DNA of 64,000 nucleotides from Candidatus Methanimicrococcus labiotermitis (GTDB lineage Archaea; Halobacteriota; Methanosarcinia; Methanosarcinales; Methanosarcinaceae): NCBI GenBank assembly GCA_009784005.1, contig WRCE01000006.1, positions 1 to 64,000 of the forward strand, read 5' to 3'. Shown piece by piece: positions 41,512 to 50,580 of this stretch (position 1 is its first letter; each line of letters starts with the position of its first letter). The notes under the pieces were generated by a model. It saw only the letters and a program-made list of their open reading frames with translations, ran no database searches and was not told where the DNA came from. The position numbers and the translations under genes were made by a program.

Positions 41512-41554
41512 GACCGTAGATTGCGAGCAGCCTACGGCTGCCGCAATCTCGGTC
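41512..41554. repeat. 43-bp palindrome between convergent genes
   Basis: GACCGTAGATTGCGAGCAGCC and GGCTGCCGCAATCTCGGTC fold around TAC with two mismatched positions. It lies between ubiX and the convergent cdc48, so it may act as a two-way terminator. A ttctgttattg array follows at 41578-41635. Confidence 0.7.
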
Positions 41555-41626
41555 TTCGTTATATCGTGAATGAGAGAATTTCAATTCTGTTATTGTTCTT
41601 CTGTTATTGTTCTTCTGTTATTGTTA

Positions 41627-44164
41627 TTATCTGTACGCCATGAAGTAATCGTCATCAGGCAGATCCTTATTTTTGATGTAATCCGCCATCTTTTCATACG
41701 TCTTATTCAAGTTTTCGTCAACAGACGGCTTGACGGCGCCAAACGCTTTTTCAAAGTCGGCGCGCGTGATTTCTTTCGTGTCCATGTTTTCGCGCAGCGC
41801 GGTCATGACGGCTTCGCGGCAAACGGCTTCGATATCGGCGCCGGTGTACCGCTCTGTCTTTTCCGCCAGTTCATCGATGTTGACATCGGCGGCGAGGGGT
41901 GTCTTTTTCAAGTATATCTCAAAGACGGCTTTTCTGCCGGGGAGGTCGGGGGCGCCGACATAGACGAGACGGTCCAATCTGCCGGGGCGGATGAGGGCGG
42001 GGTCTAAGGTGTCCGGTCTGTTTGTGGCGGCAATGATGAAGACGTCTTTTAATCGTTCGATGCCGTCCATTTCAACAAGCATTTGGTTGAGCGTGCTTTC
42101 GGCGACCGAGCGCGTGCCGACGGATCCGCTTTCGCGGGTGGTCGCGAATGCGTCGATTTCGTCGAAGAAGATGATTGTCGGTGACGCTTGTTTCGCTTTT
42201 CTGAATATTTCTTTCATTGCTTTTTCGGATTCGCCGACCCATTTTAACAGGAGTTCCGTGCTTTTGACGCTGATGAAGCTTGCCTCGGATTCGTGGGCAA
42301 CGGCCTGCGCGAGCATTGTTTTTCCGGTTCCGGGAGGGCCGTACAGGAGGATGCCTGTCGGGGGGTCTATTCCGAATTGGATGAATTTTTCGGGGTGTTT
42401 TAAGGGCCACTCGACGGTTTCGATGATTTGTTGTTTGACGTTTTCCAAGCCGCCGATGTCTTTCCAGCTCACTTCGGGGATTTCGACGTATATTTCGCGA
42501 AGCGCTGACGGTTCGCTGTTTTTGAGCGCGCGCTCAAAGTCTTTGTTGGCAACAACGAGTGCATTCAGCACTTCGTCGCTTAAGTTTTCATCAAGGTCAA
42601 CCGTCGGCGCGATTCTTCGAACGGCGTTTAACGCGGCTTCGCGGCAGAGGGCGGCTAAGTCGGCGCCGACATAGCCCTGCGTTTGGGCGGCTGTTTCTTT
42701 GAAGAGTTTTTTGGCGTTTGCTTCATACTGGTCTTTCGCGGCCGCCAATTTTTTTGTCAGGTCGGCGATGGCGGCTTTATCCTCGTTTTCCGTGTCTTTG
42801 TTGCCCGACTCGGCGTTGCGCTTGACGGTTTCTTTTGCTTTTCTGAGGGCGGATTCGATTTTTTTGATTTTCGGGTAACCTTCAAGCGGCATGGCGCGGG
42901 TATGGATTTGTATGATCTCTTCTCTGCCGGCGGCGTCAGGCGCGCTTATTTCGATTTCGCGGTCGAAACGGCCGGGGCGGCGCAGAGCGGGGTCTATGGA
43001 GTGCAGTCGGTTGGTTGTCGCAATGACGAAGACCTGTGATGTGTCCATCATGCCGTCCATAACCGCTAAGAGTTGGGACACGATTCGTCTTTCCACTTCG
43101 CCCGATTGTTCTCTTTTGGGGGCGATGGAATCGATTTCGTCGATAAATATGATTGCCGGCGCGTTTTTCGCGGCCTCGGCGAACAGTTCTCTTATTTTTT
43201 CTTCGCTTTGGCCGTAACCGCTTTTCATGATTTCGGGGCCTGCGACGTAGTAGAAGTTGGCGCCGATTTCATCAGCGACGGCGCGAGCAATGATTGTTTT
43301 TCCGGTTCCCGGGATGCCGTGCAGGATTAGTCCTTTGGGCGGGCTGATTTTGAGTTTTTTGAACAGGCGCGGCTGTTTCATCGGCATTTCAACGGTTTCG
43401 CGAATTTCTGTCAGTTTATCGCCGAGACCGCCGATGTCTTCGTAGGAGATGTGCTTTTTACGAAATCCGCCGGCGCTTTTTTCAAACGATATCAGGGTTT
43501 CGTCGGTGATTGTCACCGGTGATTTGGAGGGGGTGACTTGGGTTACGATGAATTCGACTGTTTGCTTTTTCATTTCGGGCTGGGACACGTCGTTTAATCC
43601 CAGCAGGTCTTTTCTGACAGGAACGATGTCTTCTTTCACCAAGCAGCGTTCTCTTAAGTTGTAGCGGATGCGGTCTTCAATCTCGCCGGTCAGTACGAGT
43701 TTTTCTTCTTCAAGCGGGGCGACGGTTATTTTTTTCGCGGGAACCGCTTTTGTTTTACGAAGCGTCACTTTGTCGCCGACGGTGACTTTTGCGTTGTAGC
43801 GAATGAATGTGTCGATGCGTACCGTCTCTTCCGTCAGTCCGTCCAAAATATTCGCTTTCCATACGCGCGCAACGGTTTTTCGTTCGCCTTCGATTTCGAT
43901 GATTTCACCGACGGCGGTTCCGATGATTCCCATGATTTCAGGTGTCAGCTGAATGATGCCTTTGCCGTAATCGTCGCTCGGGTAAACCTTTTCAACTTCC
44001 ATTTGAAGTTCATCTTGCTTGACAGGCCGCGCCGCGGCCCTCTCGGCTTTCTTTTCAGGCACCGGGTCATCCGCGATTAGTTTTCTCTGTCCCGATTTCG
44101 GCTGCGAAATATTTTCATTACCCGTTTCTTCCGTTTCGATAATCATGTTCCTTTTCATTGTCAT
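41627..44164 (-). CDS. cdc48: CDC48/VAT-type AAA+ ATPase
   Basis: A hexameric unfoldase of 845 residues. The N-domain (about 53-150) begins EVEKVYPSDDYGKGIIQL. The D1 domain has LHGIPGTGKT (281-290) and IIFIDEID (338-345), and D2 has LLYGPPGTGKT and IIFFDEIDAFA. In D1, the region before YVGADLAALCREAA carries a charged helical insert (about 440-500, KAKETVKRNAES..TKKLAAAKDQYE) that is longer than usual. The first 50 residues are a charged extension. The protein probably feeds the proteasome or remodels complexes. Confidence 0.95.
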   Translation of the reverse strand: MTMKRNMIIETEETGNENISQPKSGQRKLIADDPVPEKKAERAAARPVKQDELQMEVEKVYPSDDYGKGIIQLTPEIMGIIGTAVGEIIEIEGERKTVARVWKANILDGLTEETVRIDTFIRYNAKVTVGDKVTLRKTKAVPAKKITVAPLEEEKLVLTGEIEDRIRYNLRERCLVKEDIVPVRKDLLGLNDVSQPEMKKQTVEFIVTQVTPSKSPVTITDETLISFEKSAGGFRKKHISYEDIGGLGDKLTEIRETVEMPMKQPRLFKKLKISPPKGLILHGIPGTGKTIIARAVADEIGANFYYVAGPEIMKSGYGQSEEKIRELFAEAAKNAPAIIFIDEIDSIAPKREQSGEVERRIVSQLLAVMDGMMDTSQVFVIATTNRLHSIDPALRRPGRFDREIEISAPDAAGREEIIQIHTRAMPLEGYPKIKKIESALRKAKETVKRNAESGNKDTENEDKAAIADLTKKLAAAKDQYEANAKKLFKETAAQTQGYVGADLAALCREAALNAVRRIAPTVDLDENLSDEVLNALVVANKDFERALKNSEPSALREIYVEIPEVSWKDIGGLENVKQQIIETVEWPLKHPEKFIQFGIDPPTGILLYGPPGTGKTMLAQAVAHESEASFISVKSTELLLKWVGESEKAMKEIFRKAKQASPTIIFFDEIDAFATTRESGSVGTRSVAESTLNQMLVEMDGIERLKDVFIIAATNRPDTLDPALIRPGRLDRLVYVGAPDLPGRKAVFEIYLKKTPLAADVNIDELAEKTERYTGADIEAVCREAVMTALRENMDTKEITRADFEKAFGAVKPSVDENLNKTYEKMADYIKNKDLPDDDYFMAYR

Positions 44165-44274
44165 GAGTCTCTCTTTTTTAGACGCTTTATAGAATTTTAA
44201 CCGACTGATTTTGATTTAAAATAATTTAATTCTTCCTGATATGATTTAATTCTCTTGATATGATTTAATTCTTT

Positions 44275-44375
44275 CTTCTTCTTCTTCTTTCTTCTTCTTT
44301 CTTCTTCTTTCTTCTTTCTTCTTCTTTCTTCTTCTTTCTTCTTCTTTCTTCTTCTTTCTTCTTCGTTCTTTTTCT
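44275..44375. repeat. cttcttt microsatellite
   Basis: About 100 bases of cttcttctttcttcttctttc, mainly a 10-11 bp unit, in the divergent gap (44165-44481) between cdc48 and nadE. The rest of the gap holds AT-rich promoter-like sequence and no gene. Confidence 0.9.
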
Positions 44376-44481
44376 TTCTTATTTTTTCTGAAAATCTTTC
44401 GTTTCCGAATGAATAATTTTTCCTGAATAAATTATTTTGACGGCAGTAAACTATAAAGCTAATCCCCGTTAAATTAACTCT

Positions 44482-45477
44482 ATGAATCCGTCTGTTCCTT
44501 CGTTTTCCGACTCTTCATATTCTGACCCTTTAGCCCCCGCTCCTCCCTCTTTTGAAGATTTCAACCCTGCCAAAGCGGAAAAGAAGATCATTAAATTCAT
44601 TCGCAAATCTGTTAAAAAATCGGGAACATCAGGCATTGTTCTTGGCCTCAGCGGCGGCCTTGATTCGGCAGTGGTCGCCGCTTTGTCGGTGAAAGCCGCG
44701 GGCGCGAGAAACGTCTATCCCATTTTCTTTTACGACGAAGGCCTTGAATCAAACACGGAAAGCACAAAAAACACAAATAACATAAATAACACTAATAACA
44801 CAAAAAGCACAAAAAACGCAGACAACACGGAATTCGCCTCCACCGACCTTGAGGACGCTCTCGCCCTCACAGACCGTCTCGACCTCCCCCTTCAAAGAAT
44901 CAACTTATCTCTCCTCTTCTCTGCCGCAAAATCGTCTTTCGCCGTCCGCTCCGCGCCCTTAAGCGACTTCAAAGTCAACTCTCTCTTTTGGGAGTTCGGC
45001 GAAACACCCAAGACTTCCGGCAACTTAAAAGCTCGTCTCCATATGTCTTTACTCTATTATTACGCCAACAAAAAGAACCTCCTTGTCATCGGCACGAAAA
45101 ACAAAACCGAACACCTGACCGGCTACTTCACGAAATACGGTGATGGCGGCGTTGACATCGACCCGATTGCGCATCTTTACAAAACAGAGGTCCGCCTCCT
45201 CGCGCGCCACCTCTCCCTCCCTGACTCAATCATCAGAAAAACCCCATCCGCCGGCTTTTGGGACGGCCAGTCTGATGAGGAGGATATGGGCATCCGCTTT
45301 GACCAATTGGATCCGCTGCTTCGGTTTTTTGAAACCCGTGGTACCACTGTTAAATCTAAGGGTTTGAAAAATCTGTTACAAGATCTTGAAATAACCGACA
45401 AGCAATACGAATCGGTCCTTCGCCTCATGGCAGCCGCCAAGCACAAGCAAAAGCCGCCGTCGATGCCGAAGGTTTGA
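44482..45477 (+). CDS. nadE: NAD+ synthetase (ammonia-dependent type)
   Basis: Converts deamido-NAD to NAD. The 331-residue protein has the PP-loop LGLSGGLDSAVVAAL (SGGxDS at 57-62), GTKNKTEHLTGYFTKYGDGG and SAGFWDGQSDEEDMGI. Residues about 89-120 are a Thr/Asn/Lys low-complexity insert (NTNNINNTNNTKSTK) from an acaaataac-type repeat, in a loop after the first sheet. The rest is conserved, so the enzyme is probably active. Confidence 0.93.
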   Translation: MNPSVPSFSDSSYSDPLAPAPPSFEDFNPAKAEKKIIKFIRKSVKKSGTSGIVLGLSGGLDSAVVAALSVKAAGARNVYPIFFYDEGLESNTESTKNTNNINNTNNTKSTKNADNTEFASTDLEDALALTDRLDLPLQRINLSLLFSAAKSSFAVRSAPLSDFKVNSLFWEFGETPKTSGNLKARLHMSLLYYYANKKNLLVIGTKNKTEHLTGYFTKYGDGGVDIDPIAHLYKTEVRLLARHLSLPDSIIRKTPSAGFWDGQSDEEDMGIRFDQLDPLLRFFETRGTTVKSKGLKNLLQDLEITDKQYESVLRLMAAAKHKQKPPSMPKV

Positions 45478-45840
45478 GGCGGAAACCGGAAAAAATTAAA
45501 TAAAAACAGATGGAATCGGCTGGAAACAGGTAGAAATCAGACAGTATTATTAGGCAATATATCAGGCAATATATCATGCAAAAACAAGATGATATATTAG
45601 ACTATACTAAGACAATACAAGGCAATATAAGGTAATAATAAGACGGTAATAAGACTATAATCAGACAATAACAAAACAAACAAAACAATCATTTTACGAC
45701 AAACATTAAAATAAAATTTCGCCCTATCACAAAAACTCATCAAAACTCATCATTCTCGCTCTTAAACACCCATTTCCATCCTAAAACCCCAATCGATCAA
45801 CAATGCTCACCCCCTTAATCTCATCCCCGCGCTTTAAAAT
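45478..45840. other. AT-rich region with decayed repeats
   Basis: Contains degenerate aggcaatata and agacaataata units (45545-45680) and no gene. The S-layer control region follows. Confidence 0.65.
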
Positions 45841-45841
45841 C

Positions 45842-45927
45842 CATGTCGTCGATTATCGACCTTTTCATCGTTTTAAAGTGAAAATCTTCCCTCTTTTCTA
45901 TTTATATGACCGAAAAAGCTTAATATA
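45842..45927 (+). promoter_or_regulatory. S-layer promoter with conserved two-box element
   Basis: Box 1 catgtcgtcgattatcgacc (45842-45861) contains the near-palindrome GTCGATTATCGAC. Box 2 tgaccgaaaaagcttaata (45907-45925) looks like a BRE plus TATA element. The same pair with exactly the same 65-bp spacing lies upstream of the gene at 48692. The transcript would have a leader of about 150 nt. Confidence 0.72.
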
Positions 45928-46102
45928 CCGTCTTGCAGTTTTACGCTCTGTATAAGCTCGGGTATTCGTAACGATCACCGAAATTCGGAAAATATCTTGA
46001 AATTCCGTGATTTTCGAACATACTTCGACAATTTGTTGAATTTCGTTCAATTTCCGAATAACAAAGCCCCTGCTTACCATTTCAAATATGGAGGAAATAA
46101 TT

Positions 46103-48127
46103 ATGAAAATGAAACACTTAATCGTTGCATTAATTGTTCTTCTGGCCTTCGTCGGCACCGCAGCAGCGGCTGACAAAGTCGAGATCAGAAGCACAATTTT
46201 GCACTTTGACACCCTCGGTACTGGTGTGACAATTACACCGGAAGAGTGGGCTGGCTTCTACTATAACCTTAACACAGGTGTAAAAAGCGAAACACTCCTT
46301 GTTGCTCAAAACACTACTAAAACAGCAGTTGACATTACTTACACCACCACACGCCAAACTCAAGCTTTCGACTTTGCGGCCTGGAACGCTGCCCCCAGCA
46401 CCATTACATCTTACTGGGTCCTCGGCTTCTTCGCAGAGCCCTATGTTGCACTCAACGGATCAGCAAATAAGATTGCAAAGCTCGTTATTGACAGTGACTC
46501 CACGTACACAATGAGAACAGGAGCTTCCCTTGAACTCGGCTCAGGTTACTCCCTCTATGTTAATCAGATCGATGTCAATGGTGACAAAGTTTACCTTCAG
46601 TTCTTCTACAACGGCAGAGAACTGGGTGACAAGATTCTCACTTCTGGCGACAGCTGGGAGTTCGATGTCAATCTCCTCAACGAAAGAAACTCTCTTGTTA
46701 TGAGAGTTGGCGTTTCTCAGGTTTTCCAGGGAACTGAAACCAGCCTTGTCCAAATCAAAGGCCTTTGGCTTGCTGACTACCAGAACGCATTCGAAGTAAA
46801 GAGTGATGTAGACTACGGAAAATTCGAGGCAGATGCTATCGGCAGTACAAGTTTGGTATATAAAGCCAAGGATGTTGCTCTGTCTGCAGATTTGTCTGTT
46901 GACCTCGGAAGAGGCATCAACCTCCTGACCGAAAAGTACTTCGATGACGGTACACACGCCACTACTTGCAAAGACAAGTTCTACTTCGTTAAGACCTACA
47001 CCGAACCCGGAACCTACGAGGTTCGCAGTGTCGTTGTTCCCAATTTAGTCAATACAAATGGTTACATTGCCGGTACCACTCAGATTTACAACTTCACCAA
47101 CTTCGCAGCCTTCTTCTATGACATTGACTCCGGTCTCTCTACAGAAAATATGACATTGACAGTTGACACTAACGGCTTAGTTAAAAAATCTCCATCAGGT
47201 TTAAATTACACCACAACACCCGGACAGATTGACTTTGCATTCGATGGCTGGACAACAAAGTATTACGTCATGGGTCTCTTTGGTGAAAAATTCGTTCCGC
47301 TTCAAAACGGTACCTCAATAAGATCTGAAAAGATGGCCAAACTCGTTTTCGATGATGACACCAAGTACACATTGAGAACAGGCAGCAGCCTCGAACTCGG
47401 CTCAGGCTATGAGATCAAAGTCAACCAGATTGATGTCAACGGTAGCAAAGTTTACCTCCAGTTCTTCCACAACGGCAAAGAATTGAGTGACAAGATCCTC
47501 GATACAAGCACCACTCCAGCCGCCAGCAACTGGTCATATGAAGTCACTGTCCTCAACGAAAGAAACACTGAGGTTATGAAACTTAGCGTTGCTCAGGTCT
47601 TCCAGGGAACACAGGACAGCCTTGTTGAAATCAAAGGTATTTGGCTTATTGACTACCAAAACGCAACCGAAGTTAAGTCTGACGACAAATACGGTCTCCT
47701 CAAATACGACACTAAGACTGGCAATACCTTGAACTTCGTTCTTGACTCTGAATTCACAATGAACCGTGACGAAAACAGACTCATTGCCAACAACATGTAT
47801 CTGAGAACCGCCGATGCCAACACCTCAATTGCTGGCAACGACAGATTCTACTTCTACGTCTCATACGAGATCGATGGAGCTGACGGCCCCAGCGGCCCCG
47901 GTGTCACACAGCCCCCTGTTGACCCGGAAACACCCCCGACAACACCCCCGACAACTCCGGAAACCCCGGAAACACCCCCGCCGACAACACCCCCCACAAC
48001 ACCCTCTGAACCTGACAAGGAACCCTCCTTCTGGGCTAAGAACATGTGGTTCATCCTCGGCGCTGTCTTGTTGCTCCTCATCATCGCAGGCGCAGCATAC
48101 TACTTCTTGGTTATGAAGAAGAAGTAA
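46103..48127 (+). CDS. Major S-layer protein (Methanosarcina type, two tandem domains)
   Basis: A 674-residue cell-surface protein. Signal peptide MKMKHLIVALIVLLAFVGTA is followed by AAADK. Two homologous domains follow, each with a RTG(A/S)SLELGSGY..VNQIDVNG segment and a VFQGT..SLV(Q/E)IKG(L/I)W(L)..DYQNA segment. Then comes a Pro/Thr stalk (TPPTTPETPETPPPTT) and a single TM anchor ending MKKK. This is the exact plan of Methanosarcinales S-layer proteins. Start ATG 46103 follows ggaggaaataatt. ATG 46088 overlaps that ribosome site. Codon use is strongly biased, as for a very highly expressed gene. Confidence 0.95.
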   Translation: MKMKHLIVALIVLLAFVGTAAAADKVEIRSTILHFDTLGTGVTITPEEWAGFYYNLNTGVKSETLLVAQNTTKTAVDITYTTTRQTQAFDFAAWNAAPSTITSYWVLGFFAEPYVALNGSANKIAKLVIDSDSTYTMRTGASLELGSGYSLYVNQIDVNGDKVYLQFFYNGRELGDKILTSGDSWEFDVNLLNERNSLVMRVGVSQVFQGTETSLVQIKGLWLADYQNAFEVKSDVDYGKFEADAIGSTSLVYKAKDVALSADLSVDLGRGINLLTEKYFDDGTHATTCKDKFYFVKTYTEPGTYEVRSVVVPNLVNTNGYIAGTTQIYNFTNFAAFFYDIDSGLSTENMTLTVDTNGLVKKSPSGLNYTTTPGQIDFAFDGWTTKYYVMGLFGEKFVPLQNGTSIRSEKMAKLVFDDDTKYTLRTGSSLELGSGYEIKVNQIDVNGSKVYLQFFHNGKELSDKILDTSTTPAASNWSYEVTVLNERNTEVMKLSVAQVFQGTQDSLVEIKGIWLIDYQNATEVKSDDKYGLLKYDTKTGNTLNFVLDSEFTMNRDENRLIANNMYLRTADANTSIAGNDRFYFYVSYEIDGADGPSGPGVTQPPVDPETPPTTPPTTPETPETPPPTTPPTTPSEPDKEPSFWAKNMWFILGAVLLLLIIAGAAYYFLVMKKK

Positions 48128-48162
48128 GATAGTAATTTGAACGATTAACCCGCAATAAAAAG

Positions 48163-48199
48163 GAAGGGTTTCTTCGGAAATCCTTCTCTTTCTTGTTTT
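48163..48199 (+). terminator. S-layer gene terminator
   Basis: GAAGGGTTTC-TTCG-GAAATCCTTC, a 10-bp stem closed by a UUCG tetraloop, followed by T-rich sequence. Confidence 0.85.
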
Positions 48200-48443
48200 T
48201 TTTTGTTTTATCAGCTTAACGAAAGTTATCGGCTTTTCTTGGTTTATTTCTTGTTTTATCTTGGTTTCTCTTGTTTTGTTTTGGTTTTTCTTGGTTTATT
48301 GTGTCATTTTTAAGTTTTTTTTGTTCATAGTCTCTTTATCGCTTATTTCGTTTTTTCAAGTCTTTTCGTTCTTTATTCTTCGTTTATTTTTGTTTATTTC
48401 TGTTTATTTGTTTATTTTTGTTCACTTATCGTTCATTTAATAT
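48200..48443. other. T-rich region with cttgttttatcttgg repeats
   Basis: Degenerate units ttcttggtttat, ttcttgttttat and tttatttttgttt. No gene. Confidence 0.65.
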
Positions 48444-48444
48444 T

Positions 48445-48530
48445 CATGTCGTCAATTATCGACCCTTTTATCGTCCAAACGTGTAACGGATAGCGATTTT
48501 TTCGTTAAATGACCGAAAAGCTTAATAAAC
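48445..48530 (+). promoter_or_regulatory. Second copy of the S-layer-type two-box promoter
   Basis: Box 1 catgtcgtcaattatcgacc (48445-48464) and box 2 tgaccgaaaagcttaata (48510-48527) match the S-layer promoter with the same 65-bp spacing while the sequence between differs. This suggests shared control of the S-layer and the small secreted protein. Confidence 0.72.
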
Positions 48531-48691
48531 TGTTTCCCGTGTTTGTGGTAATCGAGCGCAATGTATCGGTTTAATTTACATTTCGGAAGGCACTCTTCAC
48601 GTTCTCAAACTTAACGACTGTAATAAAAAACGAAAGAAGTAGAGTGTCTGAATGTTGCGCTTGTTTGAATCAGGATAAAGGGGTGATTGAA

Positions 48692-48946
48692 TTGAGTAAG
48701 AAGAGCCTGTTAATTGGAGCAGTCTTGGTTTTTTTGCTTGTCGCGTCGGCGATGGCAGTGGAAAATCGGTCTGTGTCTGAAAATTTTACGAGTCAGGATT
48801 GCAATGCCAAGTCAATCAATGCAAACAATTTGAACAATTCTAATGTGTCGGAATCTTCAGGGTTTTGGAGTTCCGGTATTTGTTTAGGGAATTTTTCCTT
48901 AAAGGAATGCGGATCGAAGCTATATTCTATGTTTCGATCGTGCTGA
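48692..48946 (+). CDS. Small secreted cysteine-containing protein, S-layer-like promoter
   Basis: An 84-residue protein with signal peptide KKSLLIGAVLVFLLVASAMA and a mature part of about 60 residues with four Cys and several NxS/T sites (NRSVSENFTSQ, NNLNNSNVSE). Start TTG 48692 is set by gggg tgat 5 bases upstream. The GTG at 48644 has no such site. No family recognised. Its promoter matches that of the S-layer gene, so it may be abundant and act at the cell surface. Confidence 0.7.
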   Translation: MSKKSLLIGAVLVFLLVASAMAVENRSVSENFTSQDCNAKSINANNLNNSNVSESSGFWSSGICLGNFSLKECGSKLYSMFRSC

Positions 48947-48973
48947 GGTAATTGGGATAATTTAATTTGATAA

Positions 48974-49072
48974 ATGAAATTTGAAAAATGGATTTTGAAA
49001 TTTGAAAAATGGATTTTGAAATTTGAAAAATAGATTTTGAAATTTGAAAAATGGATTTTGAAATTTGAAAAT
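48974..49072. repeat. 21-bp tandem array (ttgaaatttgaaaaatggatt)
   Basis: Nearly five copies of the unit with one or two base changes, between the secreted-protein and lipoprotein genes. Confidence 0.9.
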
Positions 49073-49124
49073 ACAAATTACAAATCATAATACGTAGAAA
49101 TATACAATCATAAGAAGTGATCCT

Positions 49125-49706
49125 ATGAAGAAAAGCATTATATTTGTGTTGTTAATCGCAACCATTGCCGTTTTAGTGGGCGTCTCAGGATGTCTCGACG
49201 GCGGTGGCAACGCGACGAACAACACGACAAACAACACGCCGCCTGTTATACCATCACCGCCGCCGGAATTTGACAGCAATATTGTTCAAATCGAACCGGT
49301 TCCGGTGAATTTTGAACTTTTGGCGGTTAAAGAAGTGACGGCGAACGACGAGGGAATTGGCGGATTGACTGACCCGGTGGAAGGATTTTCAGCGACGTAC
49401 ATGTACAACAACTCCCCGACAAGCACTGTTTATCTTTACGCTTTTGAGTGTGAAAGTGAAGAAGCTGCGTTGGGCTATGTGTTGAGCATGATTGACGCGC
49501 ACATTGACAGATATCCGGGCACCTACAATGTGACACAGATGAAAATTAACGGGCATGACGCGACGTTGTTGACATCGACTACTCAGGGGTCAAGCGGGGG
49601 CGAAAGATATGAGCTCGCGTGGAACAATGAGCACATTTTGGTTGTCGTGAACGGGCCTGCGGCCCGGAATTTGATTGAAGCGATCGCGACAGCTTCTAAT
49701 ATTTAA
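49125..49706 (+). CDS. Lipoprotein, paralog of the 52555 gene
   Basis: A 193-residue exported protein. The signal ends in LVGVSGC (Cys23 lipobox) and is followed by an Asn/Thr and Pro linker. The domain contains VPVNFELLAVKEV, GIGGLTDPVEGFSATYMYNN, VYLYAFECES, INGHDATLL and LVVVNGPAARNLIEAIA. The same blocks occur in the protein at 52555, so they form a small family. Function unknown. A strong terminator follows. Confidence 0.8.
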   Translation: MKKSIIFVLLIATIAVLVGVSGCLDGGGNATNNTTNNTPPVIPSPPPEFDSNIVQIEPVPVNFELLAVKEVTANDEGIGGLTDPVEGFSATYMYNNSPTSTVYLYAFECESEEAALGYVLSMIDAHIDRYPGTYNVTQMKINGHDATLLTSTTQGSSGGERYELAWNNEHILVVVNGPAARNLIEAIATASNI

Positions 49707-49760
49707 TTTTGAATTTGAATTTGATTGGGAGGGCGGTTCTGAAAGGAATTGTTCTCTTGG

Positions 49761-49799
49761 GTTGAAGGGGTAGACCCCTTCAACCTTTTTTTTTTGGTT
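49761..49799 (+). terminator. Terminator after the lipoprotein gene
   Basis: GTTGAAGGGG-TAGA-CCCCTTCAAC with about ten T after it. A perfect 10-bp stem. Confidence 0.9.
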
Positions 49800-49936
49800 T
49801 TTTTGGTAGAGCGGATGGCTTGGTTTTTTTGGTTGGGGGTATGTTGGGTTTCTCAGAGGGTGTCGTTTTGATTTTGTGGTTTCTATTGTGAATAGAAAGG
49901 TTTATCTTGTCAATTGGTGTTAATAAATTGACAAGA

Positions 49937-50515
49937 TAAAGTGTTGGAAATGAGAAGATAAAGTGTTGGAAATGAGAAGATAAAGTGTTGGGAATGATAA
50001 GATAAAGTGTTGGGAATGATAAGATAAAGTGTTGGAAATGAGGGAATATTTGTTGGGGGATGGCGAATGGTGTTGGAATAGTGATAAGACGTGGTCGGAA
50101 AAATGACAAGATAAATTGGGAATATGACGGGATAAATTGAGGCTATGGCAAGATAAATTGAGGGTATGATAAGATAAATTGAGGGTATGATAAGATAAAT
50201 TGAGGGGAATTGTGGGTTTGCCGGGAAAATGACAAGATAAGTTGGGGGAAATTGTGGGTGTGCCGGGAAAATGACAAGATAAGTTGGGAGAGGCAACAGA
50301 TATCAAAAAATGATTGGATTGGTTGGGACATTGTAGTGGGTGCCGAAAAAATGACAAGATAAGTTAGGTAAATGGTTGTGGGTGCCGAAAAAATGACAAG
50401 ATATGTTGGGGAAATGGTTGGGGAAATGGTTGGGGATGTCTGAAAAATGACAAGATAAGTTGGGGAGATGGTTGGGGATGCCAAAAAAATGACAAGATAA
50501 TCGAAAAAATGACAA
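49937..50515. repeat. Tandem/variable array based on aaatgacaagataa
   Basis: About 16 units of 20-40 bp share aatga(c/g)aagataa, with different linkers (gttgggg, agtgttgg, attgaggg). The array fills most of the gap before the AlbA_2 gene. The same word occurs inside that gene (near 51764, 51811 and 51855). Confidence 0.9.
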
Positions 50516-50580
50516 GGTTTATAACTATATAACAAATGACGTAAAATCAATTAAATTCATGAACAGTAGGGGACCCGGAA

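Noticed and set aside
46088-46102. Upstream start of the S-layer gene
   Set aside because: ATG 46088 overlaps the GGAGG ribosome site. ATG 46103 gives a standard signal peptide.
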